Positions 1-6,443 of a stretch of DNA of 22,696 nt are shown here, piece after piece (within the stretch, counting starts at the first letter, position 1; every line of letters starts with the position of its first letter). The DNA is from an uncultured Oscillospiraceae bacterium (GTDB taxonomy: Bacteria; Bacillota; Clostridia; Oscillospirales; Ruminococcaceae). The stretch covers positions 1 to 22,696 of the forward strand of contig CAKSEE010000045.1 in assembly GCA_934446455.1 (NCBI GenBank). Direction: 5' to 3'. Below the pieces are notes generated by a model. The model was not told where the DNA came from, searched no databases, and saw nothing but the letters and a program-made list of their open reading frames with translations. The position numbers and the translations under genes are program-made.

Positions 1-677
1 TCGGTTGTCCAGAGCGTTCCGTCGTCGTCCGTGTAATCCAGAAGCCAGAGCGTTTCATAGGGTATGCCGTATTGCTGGTTGATCCTGTACCTGCCAAAAC
101 CCTGTATAACATTTGTTTCCTCGGGTTCTCCCGCTCGCGTGTATTCGACCCAGCGCTCTTTGTCAACTGCGCTTGATAAGGTACACATCTGCATTTTGTC
201 GGGCGCGGCTGTATCCAGTTTATAAAGAATAGCAAAACCGTTCGACATGGTATCTAATTCTATAACGCTTCCGTCTATAAACAGCCCAGTCACCCCGAAC
301 CACGGCGAGTAAAAGCAGCCGTCGTTAATCTCCATCACATTGTCCGAACCCGCGCACTGCCAGCTGCCGTAAAGGTAATCGACAAGAAGCTGCGCGTTGC
401 GCTTGCCGTCCTCCGATTTCGTTGCCGTACCCATATCCGCAGGACTGCCCGACGGTATTTCCGTCGTATCCTCAGAAGCGGGCTCGCTGTCCGAGTTTGT
501 TTCCGCCGTCGTACTTGCAGGAGCGGGCTGAGTTTCCGAAACCGTTTCCGCCGTCGCGCCTGCAGAAGCGGGCAGGCTGTCCGAGTTTGCCTCGGAAACC
601 GTGCCGCCCTTGCAGCCGCACATAAGCAGCGCTGTAAGGCAGCATAAAAGAGTCGATGAGCGTTTTGAATGCTTCAT
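1..677 (-). CDS. Putative lipoprotein, tandem copy 1 (3' end outside window)
   Basis: The frame is open from ATG at 677 (ribosome site AAGGAG upstream) to the left window edge, giving 225 residues without a stop. The N-terminus is a lipoprotein signal (K/R-rich start, hydrophobic core, then a lipobox ending ...LLMCGC), followed by a Ser/Thr/Ala/Glu-rich linker of about 60 residues and a globular domain with a run like ETLWLLDYTDDDGTLW. I do not recognise the domain family. The whole protein is a paralogue of the next gene upstream (722-1591): signal and linker are almost identical in DNA, the globular part is clearly diverged. It lies 44 bp downstream of that gene on the same strand and is probably co-transcribed. 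It should be anchored on the outer face of the membrane; function unknown. Confidence 0.85.
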   Translation of the reverse strand, partial: MKHSKRSSTLLCCLTALLMCGCKGGTVSEANSDSLPASAGATAETVSETQPAPASTTAETNSDSEPASEDTTEIPSGSPADMGTATKSEDGKRNAQLLVDYLYGSWQCAGSDNVMEINDGCFYSPWFGVTGLFIDGSVIELDTMSNGFAILYKLDTAAPDKMQMCTLSSAVDKERWVEYTRAGEPEETNVIQGFGRYRINQQYGIPYETLWLLDYTDDDGTLWTT

Positions 678-721
678 AGATATTCTCCTTGAATTATTCG
701 GCGAGTTCTGCCGCAACAAGT

Positions 722-1591
722 TTACTGCGCAGGCGTTCTCTCCCACACGTCGCCGTTCTTTTCCACGGTGTAGTTTACGCTGATGTACTCGTCGTCGGGC
801 ATTGGGGGTACTTCCCTGTAGCACTGCGCTGTAAACTCAAGCTTATCCTCGCTTTCGCTGTTAAGAATAAGCAGGTCGGTTGTCCAGAGCGTTCCGTCGT
901 CGTCCGTGTAATCCAGAAGCCAGAGCGTTTCATAGGGTATGCCGTATTGCTGATAGAGCCTGTACAGACCAACGCCCCATATAACATTGGTTTCCTCTGG
1001 CTCTCCCACTCGCGTGTATTCGCATTCGCTCCAACGCTCTACATCATTGTATACGCTTGTCAGAGAGGACATCTGCATTTTGTCAGGCGCTGCCGTATCC
1101 AGTTTGTAAATAATGGGGTAACCGCTGGACATGGTATAGAACGTTACAACGCTGCCGTCTATGTATACCCCCTTTACCCCGAACCACGCAGGGTAAAAGC
1201 TGCCGTCGCAAATAATCTCCATCACACTATCATTATCTGAGAGCTGCCATTTGCCGTAAAAGTAATCCACAAGAAGCTGCGCGTTGCGCTTGCCGTCCTC
1301 CGATTTAGTCGCCGTGCCCATATCTGCGGGACTGCCCGACGGTATTTCCGTCGTATCCTCAGAAGCGAACTCGCTGTCCGAGTTTGTTCCCGCCGTCGTA
1401 CTTGCAGGAGCGGGCTGAGTTTCCGAAACCGTTTCCGCCGTCGCGCCTGCAGAAGCGGGCAGGCTGTCCGAGTTTGCCTCGGAAACTGCGCCGCCCTTGC
1501 AGCCGCACATAAGCAGCGCTGTAAGGCAGCATAAAAGCAGCGCTGTAAGGCAGCATAAAAGAGTCGATGAGCGTTTGGTTGAATGCTTCAT
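722..1591 (-). CDS. Putative lipoprotein, tandem copy 2 (289 aa)
   Basis: The start is ATG at 1591, chosen because GGAGGA lies at good spacing before it; an in-frame TTG two codons upstream is less likely. Order: lipoprotein signal peptide with a Cys-rich hydrophobic core and lipobox near ...LMCGC, a low-complexity Ser/Thr/Ala/Glu/Pro linker, then a globular C-terminal domain of about 190 residues ending ...DVWERTPAQ. I cannot assign the domain. Compared with its downstream paralogue (1-677) the signal peptide contains an extra exact 24-bp repeat, so the hydrophobic core reads LLCCLTA twice. It begins 17 bp after the stop of the secreted hydrolase gene (1609-2316), so the three genes look like one operon. 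Surface-anchored; role unknown. Confidence 0.85.
   Translation of the reverse strand: MKHSTKRSSTLLCCLTALLLCCLTALLMCGCKGGAVSEANSDSLPASAGATAETVSETQPAPASTTAGTNSDSEFASEDTTEIPSGSPADMGTATKSEDGKRNAQLLVDYFYGKWQLSDNDSVMEIICDGSFYPAWFGVKGVYIDGSVVTFYTMSSGYPIIYKLDTAAPDKMQMSSLTSVYNDVERWSECEYTRVGEPEETNVIWGVGLYRLYQQYGIPYETLWLLDYTDDDGTLWTTDLLILNSESEDKLEFTAQCYREVPPMPDDEYISVNYTVEKNGDVWERTPAQ
1512..1559 (-). repeat. Exact 24-bp tandem duplication inside a lipoprotein signal sequence
   Basis: Bases 1512-1535 and 1536-1559 are identical. The duplication adds eight residues (one extra LLCCLTAL-type turn) to the hydrophobic core of the lipoprotein encoded at 722-1591. The neighbouring paralogue at 1-677 carries only one copy, so this is a recent slippage-type change. 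Confidence 0.9.
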
Positions 1592-1608
1592 AGACAATTC
1601 CTCCTTGT

Positions 1609-2316
1609 TTATTCTACAACAAGATTGAGCTTGGGAAATGACGTTACAAAGTCATCATATGGCATTCTGGTGTATTTTACTCCACAGCTTGAACCCCAGT
1701 TCGCGTGGTATAAATAAACGTAAGACGTATCGGTTTTTGCCACTATCATGCTGTGAATGCCACCGCCTTTGTAAGCAACGTTGATATAAGTCCCTGTGCC
1801 AAGTGGCATAATATATCTTCTGACGTTATTTTTTGTAAGCGACAATCCATTACTTCCATAATTCGTAGCGGTGCTGCCATATTCATTGAGGCTGTCTGAA
1901 TGATACGCTTTATAAACATACCTTCCAAACCCCACACACTGAATTGAGTTTTCAAACACCTTGCAATCACAGCTTATACCAGGGTTGCAATCGTTGCCCA
2001 AATTACCGCCGTGGCAAGTGCATGGCACAGTGCCGTTTTTATTAAAATATGACGTATTTGCAGGGTATTCTGCAAGGGGGAACGGCTCTGCGACGCAAGT
2101 CATCAGAATATCGTCCGACGGGTCATAATCGTACTTGTCTAATTCCCTGTTATCCTCAAAATGACCGAACTCCATGCCAAAGCTCTCGTAAATATCGGGC
2201 ATAATTTGCTGTTCCGTTGTTTCTTCAACGGGTTCAGCCGCTATAGCGGTAACTCCGAAAGTGTTGACAGCCATAGCTGCCGCAAGAATTACAAGCTTGA
2301 TTTTGTTGAGTTTCAT
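1609..2316 (-). CDS. Secreted CHAP/NlpC-P60-like cysteine hydrolase (235 aa)
   Basis: The start at 2316 gives a classic Sec signal peptide (MKLNKIK, hydrophobic core, cleavage after ...TAIAA near residue 27). A TTG 48 bases upstream also has an AAGGA site and stays possible. After an acidic stretch comes a Cys-rich patch (C99, C101, C110, C116, C118) and then a papain-like C-terminal part: Cys127 in IQCVGFGRYVY, His188 in GGGIHSMIV, and HANWGSSCG around 204-212. This Cys, His, Asn/His order is typical of CHAP-like amidases/peptidases acting on peptidoglycan or peptides outside the cell; the assignment rests on motif spacing, not a search. It is the first gene of a likely operon with the two lipoproteins that follow. 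The ribosome site of the chosen start is weak (AGAAAG). Confidence 0.7.
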   Translation of the reverse strand: MKLNKIKLVILAAAMAVNTFGVTAIAAEPVEETTEQQIMPDIYESFGMEFGHFEDNRELDKYDYDPSDDILMTCVAEPFPLAEYPANTSYFNKNGTVPCTCHGGNLGNDCNPGISCDCKVFENSIQCVGFGRYVYKAYHSDSLNEYGSTATNYGSNGLSLTKNNVRRYIMPLGTGTYINVAYKGGGIHSMIVAKTDTSYVYLYHANWGSSCGVKYTRMPYDDFVTSFPKLNLVVE

Positions 2317-2478
2317 GTTTACTTTTCTTTCTGAACGCCGTGCATATACACCGACGCTCTGCAAATTGTTTCCTTAAGCAATATACTGCTACCGGTCGCA
2401 GCATATTTTTAATACTTAATAAGTGCCGCAGGCGTGAACGCTTTGCTGTACTGTAACCGCTTTCACAGTCTGCAAGCG

Positions 2479-2956
2479 TCAAGCTGCAGGCTGGGCGTCC
2501 CTACTAAAACTATCAATATTGGACGCATCTATAATAAGTCCTGTCCTGTCGCTCTTTTTTTCGATAAGCCGTCCTTTTTCGGAAACGTATAAAGCTCCCG
2601 ATACGGGCATCGCAGCTCCGTCTGTATACGCATTCTCGCCGCCTGTATAAACAATGATTGTGCCGTCGGAGATGATTGTTCCGCGCACAAAGAACCAACC
2701 TTTCTCAAGGATAACCTTTCCGCCGTTCTCAATGTATAATTCCCGTCAAGTTCAGCCCCGTTTTTAAGACGAGCGTGTTTTATATTCTGACGCTTTTGTT
2801 CAGGACAGATACGGGCGCGTCAGCCCACGGCTCGACGGTTTCGGCGTATTTTATAAACTTTTCAAAGGAACACTTTTTCTCTGCCGCAGAAACGGGTACG
2901 GAAAATGCGAAAAGCAGTAACACAGTTGTCAGAAGGAACGCGATTGTCTTTTTTAT
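2479..2956 (-). pseudogene. Decayed secreted-protein gene
   Basis: On the minus strand an AGGGGG ribosome site is followed at normal spacing by ATA (2956-2954) where an ATG is expected, then a clear signal peptide (KKTIAFLLTTVLLLFAFSV...SAAE). The frame stops at TAA (2782-2780) after 58 codons, continues as NTLVL, and then needs two single-base frame corrections (near 2765 and 2731) to read NGAELDGNYTL, then ENGGKVILEKGWFFVRG, then an open tail of about 70 codons to 2479. The repeated short strand pattern (GAEL, GKVILEKG, GTIISDGTIIV) suggests an extracellular beta-solenoid-like protein. Start loss, a stop and two frameshifts make it a pseudogene. No family is recognised. Confidence 0.7.
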
Positions 2957-2991
2957 AAAAATCCCCCTTTAAGATTATGTTTATTCCGATA

Positions 2992-3020
2992 ATTATATTG
3001 AACTTCTATCAGTTCAACGT
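2992..3020 (-). promoter_or_regulatory. Possible promoter/operator upstream of the pseudogene
   Basis: A minus-strand TATAAT (2992-2997) lies 36 bases before the lost start codon at 2956. Directly upstream is a 7+6+7 inverted repeat (TTGAACT ... AGTTCAA, 2998-3017) placed where a repressor would cover the -35 region. No -35 of good quality exists at 17 bp, so this is tentative. Confidence 0.35.
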
Positions 3021-3086
3021 AATTCGAGGTCTATTCCTCTCTATAAATATAAACTGCCTAAAAGCGGAAAATGTGAGTACATTTTT

Positions 3087-3169
3087 TTATTTTTTCAAAA
3101 CTTTGGCGCTTTTAGCCAAATCAATCAATTCGCTTTTGGTCAAATTTGATGATAGGTCAATATAGTACC
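3087..3169 (-). pseudogene. C-terminal fragment of an unrecognised protein
   Basis: The minus strand reads YYIDLSSNLTKSELI then DLAKSAKVLKK and stops at 3087. This looks like the natural C-terminal end of a protein (amphipathic helix, lysine end), but the frame is closed by TGA at 3179 only four codons upstream of YYID. The YYIDLS..LTKSELIDLAKS pattern resembles the end of DUF4367-type membrane proteins, a weak suggestion. It abuts a plus-strand aminotransferase-like fragment at about 3167. Confidence 0.4.
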
Positions 3170-3310
3170 CCTGAGCTCAACCGGCTGCGCCACGCAAAGT
3201 ATTTCAGGGACTTTAACGGCATTCAGGAGCATATGCGTCACCACGCCGCAATAATCCGACCCAAGTTAAACGTTGTGCCTTATGCGCTCGTTAAGGAGAT
3301 GGCTCCCTAG
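3167..3310 (+). pseudogene. C-terminal fragment of a class I/II (PF12897-like) aminotransferase
   Basis: The plus strand reads PELNRLRHAKYFRDF, NGIQEHMRHHAAII and RPKLNVVPYAL up to TAG at 3308-3310, about 48 codons. From memory this pattern (H-hydrophobic run, EHM..HA.IIRPK..VV) matches the C-terminal end of the PF12897-type PLP-dependent aminotransferases; the catalytic part is missing. There is no start codon or ribosome site, and the fragment begins at the junction with the opposite-strand fragment at 3087-3169. A non-functional gene remnant; the identification is moderate only. Confidence 0.45.
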
Positions 3311-3349
3311 GAATAGGCAGCCGGAAAAGCCAAAGGGCGGCAATATCGC

Positions 3350-3790
3350 TTATTTTCCCTCTTTGCTTTTGGAAAGCATTCTGATACCATCGCTTATAGC
3401 AATGTCCAGTCTGCTCCATGATTCGCAATAATATAACCCCTCGTCCCTGTCGTATTCAATCAAACTCGGACGCTCAAAGATAAAACTGCCTGCAAACTCA
3501 AACCTTGCCGACGCTTTTTTGAATCCGTTTTTGAACCACATACGCCTGTATTCAACAGGCCCGCCTTGTCCCAAAATCCGCTTAGGAAGAAATACGGCAT
3601 TATTGACGTCTTCCAACGTTTTCGGGTAAATATCGGATAGCTTTATAAACGTGACGGGAAGCAGCTCGTTGAGTCCCTTAATATCTGCGTCACATTGTAT
3701 GTATTTTTCTACTGCCAGCAATACGTATTTATCAAATCCCTCGGGACGATAAACATAAACGTCATTTGGCTGCCACGGGCAGGCAAATGG
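3350..3790 (-). pseudogene. 5'-truncated hypothetical protein gene
   Basis: The frame is open from a TGA near 3815 down to the stop at 3350, but there is no ATG; the first usable codon is TTG at 3721 without a good ribosome site. The reading continues sensibly upstream of that TTG (ACPWQPNDVYVYRPEGFDKY), so the true start is lost. The right side runs into the phage tail gene fragment on the other strand near 3790, which marks a recombination junction. The protein is soluble, has no signal peptide and ends ...RMLSKSKEGK. No family is recognised. It could be a truncated gene that is still translated from TTG. Confidence 0.5.
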
Positions 3791-4057
3791 CTTTATCGTG
3801 TCAAGTTCGGTATTCCGTCAACCTCGCTTGCAACCAAGGGCGACAGCATTACATTTTCAACGCCGACTATCGAGGGCACGGTTCTCCGCAGAAACAAGCC
3901 GGACGGCAGCGGAAAGCACCCGTGGAAAGCGGAGGTTACCGAGGGCGAAAAGGACGTTCCCGCAAGCGTTGTTACTGACTGGTACAAGTCGGTTTATGAG
4001 CCGGCTTACGCGACAACTCTGCCCGAAACTTTACCGACAGAAAACGAGGAGGTTTAA
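3788..4057 (+). pseudogene. 3' fragment of a phage major tail (tube) protein gene, phi13-like
   Basis: From Trp at 3788 the frame reads WLYRVKFGIPSTSLATKG, then DSITFSTPTIEGTVLRRNK, then GKHPWKAEVTEG, ending in an acidic tail (PTENEEV) at TAA 4055-4057. This is the characteristic C-terminal half of the phi13-family siphovirus major tail protein, which polymerises into the tail tube. About half of the normal ~190-residue protein is missing, with the break near 3788 against an unrelated minus-strand gene. The next phage gene follows after three bases with GAGGAGG placed inside the end of this one, the normal phage order. Confidence 0.75.
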
Positions 4058-4060
4058 TCT

Positions 4061-4462
4061 ATGGAAAACGAGCGCAGTTCTTTAATTACAATCGGCGGTG
4101 AGCAGTACGAAATGGTTCTAACAACACGCGCGACAAAGGCTATTTCCACCCGCTACGGCGGTTTGGACAATCTCGTCGACAATCTGATGAAATCCGAGAA
4201 TATGGAGATGGCGCTTGATGAAATCGTGTGGCTGATAACGCTGCTGTGCAATCAGGGAATACAGATTCACAACCTCAAAAACGAGGATAGGAAACCGCTG
4301 CTCAACGAGGAAACCGTGGAGCTTCTCACCTCTCCCGGCGAGCTTGCGGAGTACAAGGACGCAATTACCGAAGCTATGCTGAAAGGCACAAAGCGGAATG
4401 TGGAAAGTGAGCACCGAGCCGGTGTGGCAGACACCTCAAAAAACACAGTAACAGCCGGGTGA
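4061..4462 (+). CDS. Phage tail assembly chaperone, short form (gpG-like, 133 aa)
   Basis: ATG at 4061 is preceded by GAGGAGG. The protein begins MENERSSLITIGGEQYEMVL, is mostly helical and ends shortly after a Lys/Asn run. Its place directly after the major tail protein and its size fit the gpG-like tail assembly chaperone of siphoviruses, which coats the tape-measure protein before the tail tube forms. Near its 3' end the gene has a canonical slippery heptamer (4438-4444) followed by a perfect hairpin, so part of the ribosomes should shift by -1 and make a longer form ending at 4650. No tape measure gene follows, so the chaperone has lost its partner here; it is part of a prophage relic. 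Confidence 0.75.
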   Translation: MENERSSLITIGGEQYEMVLTTRATKAISTRYGGLDNLVDNLMKSENMEMALDEIVWLITLLCNQGIQIHNLKNEDRKPLLNEETVELLTSPGELAEYKDAITEAMLKGTKRNVESEHRAGVADTSKNTVTAG

Positions 4463-4490
4463 ACGACGCAGAATCGTTCACCCGGCTGTT
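4438..4490 (+). promoter_or_regulatory. Programmed -1 ribosomal frameshift signal
   Basis: The heptamer AAAAAAC at 4438-4444 is in the X_XXY_YYZ register of the chaperone frame (TCA AAA AAC). Five bases later begins a perfect 16-bp stem (4450-4465 with 4475-4490) around a 9-base loop (4466-4474). The zero-frame stop (4460-4462) lies inside the stem and the -1 frame runs on to 4650. Heptamer, spacer, stem and reading frames all agree with the classical arrangement. The hairpin also has a short T-run after it (TTTTATT), so a second role as a terminator cannot be excluded. Confidence 0.8.
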
Positions 4491-4650
4491 TTATTACGGA
4501 ACGGCGCAGCTGCACCTTGCTTCGGAGGAGGTGTGGCTTATGCCGTTCGGCTTTCTGATGGATCTGTGGGAGTGCCATAAGCAGTTTGTGGGGATTGCTA
4601 AACCTAAGCGGGAGATGGATATTGATGGGGTTGTGCCGATGGGAATTTGA
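4444..4650 (+). CDS. -1 frame extension of the tail assembly chaperone (gpT-like part of gpGT)
   Basis: After a -1 slip on A_AAA_AAC the next codon is CAC at 4444, and the frame stays open through 68 codons to TGA at 4648-4650, making a fusion of 196 residues. The frame also contains GTG at 4459-4461 overlapping the stop of the short form, but no ribosome site precedes it and it is inside the hairpin, so independent initiation is unlikely. The extension reads FYYGTAQLHLASEEVWLMPF then DLWECHKQFVGIAKPK and ends VVPMGI, typical from memory of the second half of gpGT-like chaperones in Firmicutes phages. Confidence 0.7.
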   Translation, partial: HSNSRVNDAESFTRLFYYGTAQLHLASEEVWLMPFGFLMDLWECHKQFVGIAKPKREMDIDGVVPMGI

Positions 4651-4662
4651 TTGGAAAAGTGG

Positions 4663-4691
4663 TTGAAAAATGTGGAAATGCGTGGTATAAT
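4663..4691 (+). promoter_or_regulatory. SigA promoter of the GNAT gene
   Basis: TTGAAA (4663-4668), 17-bp spacer, TATAAT (4686-4691). It directs transcription into the acetyltransferase gene starting at 4750, which has its own ribosome site, so that gene is independent of the phage genes upstream. Confidence 0.8.
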
Positions 4692-4749
4692 GGATTTATA
4701 AGGGTGGTTAATCTGCCGTATAAATCGGAATTTTATGAGGTGAAGAACA

Positions 4750-5244
4750 ATGAGAATAAGGCCATATCAAAATAAAGATTTTAATACTATATCTCAATGG
4801 ATAACAGAGGAACGTTCACACGCTCTATGGTGTGCAAATTTAATACCTTATCCACTGGAGAAAAAAGATTTTGATGATTTATTGCAAGAAGCGGAAGAAC
4901 GATTTGGAGATAGTCCCTTTGTTGCAACTACGGATGATGGAACGCTGGTTGGTTTTTTCTGCTTTTCTGTGAATTTGAATACAAATGAAGGTATGCTCAA
5001 ATTTGTAGTGGTTGACAATGCTATAAGGAATAAAGGATATGGATGTGAAATGATAAAACAGGCTGTTAAATATGCCTTTGAAATAGCGAAAGCAGATGCT
5101 GTGCAATTGAATGTTTTTCCTGAAAATCCTGGCGCAAAGAAATGTTATGAAAAAGTGGGATTTAGCGAACGAGCATTAACAGAAAATGCGTTTCGCTTTA
5201 AGGACGAATTATGGGGAAGGTGCAATATGGTTATTACAAGATAA
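4750..5244 (+). CDS. GNAT family N-acetyltransferase (164 aa)
   Basis: ATG at 4750 follows GAGGTGAAG. The protein has the GNAT fold order: N-terminal alpha/beta part, central strand VGFFCFSV, strand KFVVVD before the acetyl-CoA loop R93-N-K-G-Y-G98, and a C-terminal section ENPGAKKCYEKVGF that is typical of RimI-like enzymes. It should transfer acetyl from acetyl-CoA to an amine; the substrate cannot be read from sequence. The gene is much more AT-rich than the core genes to the right and lies between prophage and IS remnants, which points to horizontal acquisition. It is the only intact, promoter-driven plus-strand gene here. Confidence 0.88.
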   Translation: MRIRPYQNKDFNTISQWITEERSHALWCANLIPYPLEKKDFDDLLQEAEERFGDSPFVATTDDGTLVGFFCFSVNLNTNEGMLKFVVVDNAIRNKGYGCEMIKQAVKYAFEIAKADAVQLNVFPENPGAKKCYEKVGFSERALTENAFRFKDELWGRCNMVITR

Positions 5245-5313
5245 GACTGTAAAATTCCTATTTATCGAGCAGTTAATTAAACGAAAGGGTGAGTATTATG
5301 TTTAGCAAATGAT

Positions 5314-5604
5314 AGATTGTCAATACAAGTGCAACACAATTACGAAAAAAATATCTTAAGCACCTCGAAGGGAGTAAGAAAATTCAAGCGTTTTCTTGGA
5401 CGATTGTTTATAAGGCAGACAATGTTCTGCAAATCATCATCAGAAATATCAGCAAACGAAGTGCCTTTCGGGAAAAACTGCCGCAGAAGTCCATTGGTAT
5501 TTTCATTTGTGCCACGCTGCCAGGGCGAGTAAGGGTCGCAGAAATAAACTTTCATACCGGTTGCTTCGGTAAGCTCTTGATGAGCCGCAAATTCTTTCCC
5601 GGAT
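5314..5604 (-). mobile_element. IS30-family insertion sequence remnant
   Basis: The 3' part of an IS30-type transposase (5340-5604) plus 25 bases beyond its stop. The run at 5314-5336 (TTGTCAATACAAGTGCAACA inside it) is a candidate terminal repeat by position, not checked against a partner since the other end is gone. The element breaks off near 5604 at the conserved GKEF motif. A tiny start (GGGTGAG then ATG TTT AGC AAA TGA, 5299-5313) sits immediately outside, possibly the first codons of a gene interrupted by the IS. Confidence 0.65.
5340..5604 (-). pseudogene. IS30 transposase, C-terminal fragment
   Basis: The minus frame reads GKEFAAHQELTEATGMKVYF, then CDPYSPWQRGTNENTNGLLR, then INNRPRKRLNFLTPFEVL and stops at 5340. 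This is the end of an IS30-type DDE transposase with the catalytic Glu in the GTNEN motif; about 88 of some 350 residues remain. The open frame continues further right to about 5777, but those residues come from an unrelated G-rich repeat region, so the homology ends near 5604. Not functional. Confidence 0.85.
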
Positions 5605-5611
5605 AAATATA

Positions 5612-5647
5612 GCACCCCCCACCTGCCAACCAGCAGGTGGGGGGTGC
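5612..5647. repeat. Perfect 15-bp hairpin with C/G runs
   Basis: GCACCCCCCACCTGC (5612-5626) and its exact reverse complement (5633-5647) around a 6-base loop. It sits at the broken edge of the IS30 fragment. Only TTT follows on the plus side and no T-run on the minus side, so it is not a good intrinsic terminator. Its GGGGGGTGC half matches the repeats at 5706-5763. Confidence 0.8.
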
Positions 5648-5703
5648 TTTGCCCGTTTCCGGGCTGTTGTGGCAAAGAACCGTAATTTTGATAGAAACCC
5701 TTA

Positions 5704-5776
5704 AAGGGGGTGCAACTTCGGTTCAGAGGGGGGTGCAGTTCTCGATTTGAGGGGGTGCAGTTTTTCACCAACTGCA
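5704..5776. repeat. Three spaced GGGGGTGCA(G/A)(T/C)T direct repeats
   Basis: Copies begin near 5706, 5729 and 5751, about 22-23 bp apart (two helical turns), and a short inverted GTGCAGT/ACTGCAC pair closes the block (about 5755-5776). With the GGGGGGTGC half of the neighbouring hairpin this makes four direct copies in 150 bp. Regular spacing suggests a protein-binding array such as the multiple terminal repeats of an IS21-like element, but no matching transposase is present. Confidence 0.55.
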
Positions 5777-5828
5777 CATCTGTAGGCGTAAACCAAGCGT
5801 TTAAACCGTCCCGACAAACCGGAATTTA

Positions 5829-6332
5829 TCATTCCATTCTCGACAGCAAAAAAGCAGGACGCTCGCCTATTAAAACAGAGTCAGTAACATCCATTACTTC
5901 ACGATTATCATTCGCGTATTCATCCACAAAACTCTCCTCACTGTCAAAAACAAGCTCTTCTCCATAACACAATTTTCCGGATTGAGGAGTAAGTTCCAAA
6001 TATACAGTTTTACCTTCAAGATAAAATGTTAAAACAGTATGGTACTTCTGTTTTTGCCTATCATGCAAGAGCCAAATCTTACTCGGAATACCACGCTCAT
6101 CAAGAATGGCTCTCCTCAAAACAACAGCATCATTGCATGTGCCCACCTTTGCTTTCATGGTATCTTTAGGATCCTGAATGCAGTATTCGGTCAATAAACG
6201 CTCAAAGAACGCTTTATCAACACCTTTCGTCATATCAGGTTTATATATTTTACCATTCAAATAAAATCCGTATTCGTAACCATTATTCAAAAGTTCCTGC
6301 TTCAACAGCTTACACGCTTCCTGTATCAACAT
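5829..6332 (-). CDS. Transglutaminase-like cysteine protein (167 aa)
   Basis: ATG at 6332 is chosen because GGAGG lies seven bases upstream; the GTG directly before it is too close. There is no signal peptide, so it is probably cytoplasmic. The core resembles the transglutaminase-like (papain-fold) superfamily: Cys66 in VGTCNDAVVLRRAIL, an ERGIPSKIWLL segment, His98 in KYHTVLTFYLEG, and an acidic residue in VYLELTPQSG around 113. That Cys-His-acid order fits a cysteine hydrolase or a related inactive fold; substrate unknown. It is AT-rich and stands alone between the IS30 remnant and ssrA. Confidence 0.65.
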   Translation of the reverse strand: MLIQEACKLLKQELLNNGYEYGFYLNGKIYKPDMTKGVDKAFFERLLTEYCIQDPKDTMKAKVGTCNDAVVLRRAILDERGIPSKIWLLHDRQKQKYHTVLTFYLEGKTVYLELTPQSGKLCYGEELVFDSEESFVDEYANDNREVMDVTDSVLIGERPAFLLSRME

Positions 6333-6368
6333 CACTATTCCTCCGTTAAATTCCGATTTGTCGAAATT

Positions 6369-6397
6369 ATTTTACCATAATGCAGCCCATCAAACAA
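6369..6397 (-). promoter_or_regulatory. Possible promoter of the transglutaminase-like gene
   Basis: Minus-strand TAAAAT (6369-6374) with an extended TG and TTGTTT (6392-6397) at 17 bp, about 40 bases before the start codon. The -35 is weak. Confidence 0.4.
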
Positions 6398-6401
6398 TAA
6401 C

Positions 6402-6442
6402 AAAAAAGTCCACCGTAATTCTATCAAAATTACGGTGGACTT
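6402..6442 (-). terminator. ssrA: Intrinsic terminator of ssrA
   Basis: A perfect 15-bp stem (6406-6420 with 6428-6442, loop of 7) begins directly after the CCA end of the tmRNA and is followed on the minus strand by a run of six T. Confidence 0.93.
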
Positions 6443-6443
6443 A

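Noticed and set aside
5605..5777. N-terminal part of the IS30 transposase frame
   Set aside because: The frame is open, but its residues (CTP..NRELHPP repeats) only translate the G-rich repeat array; homology stops at GKEF.
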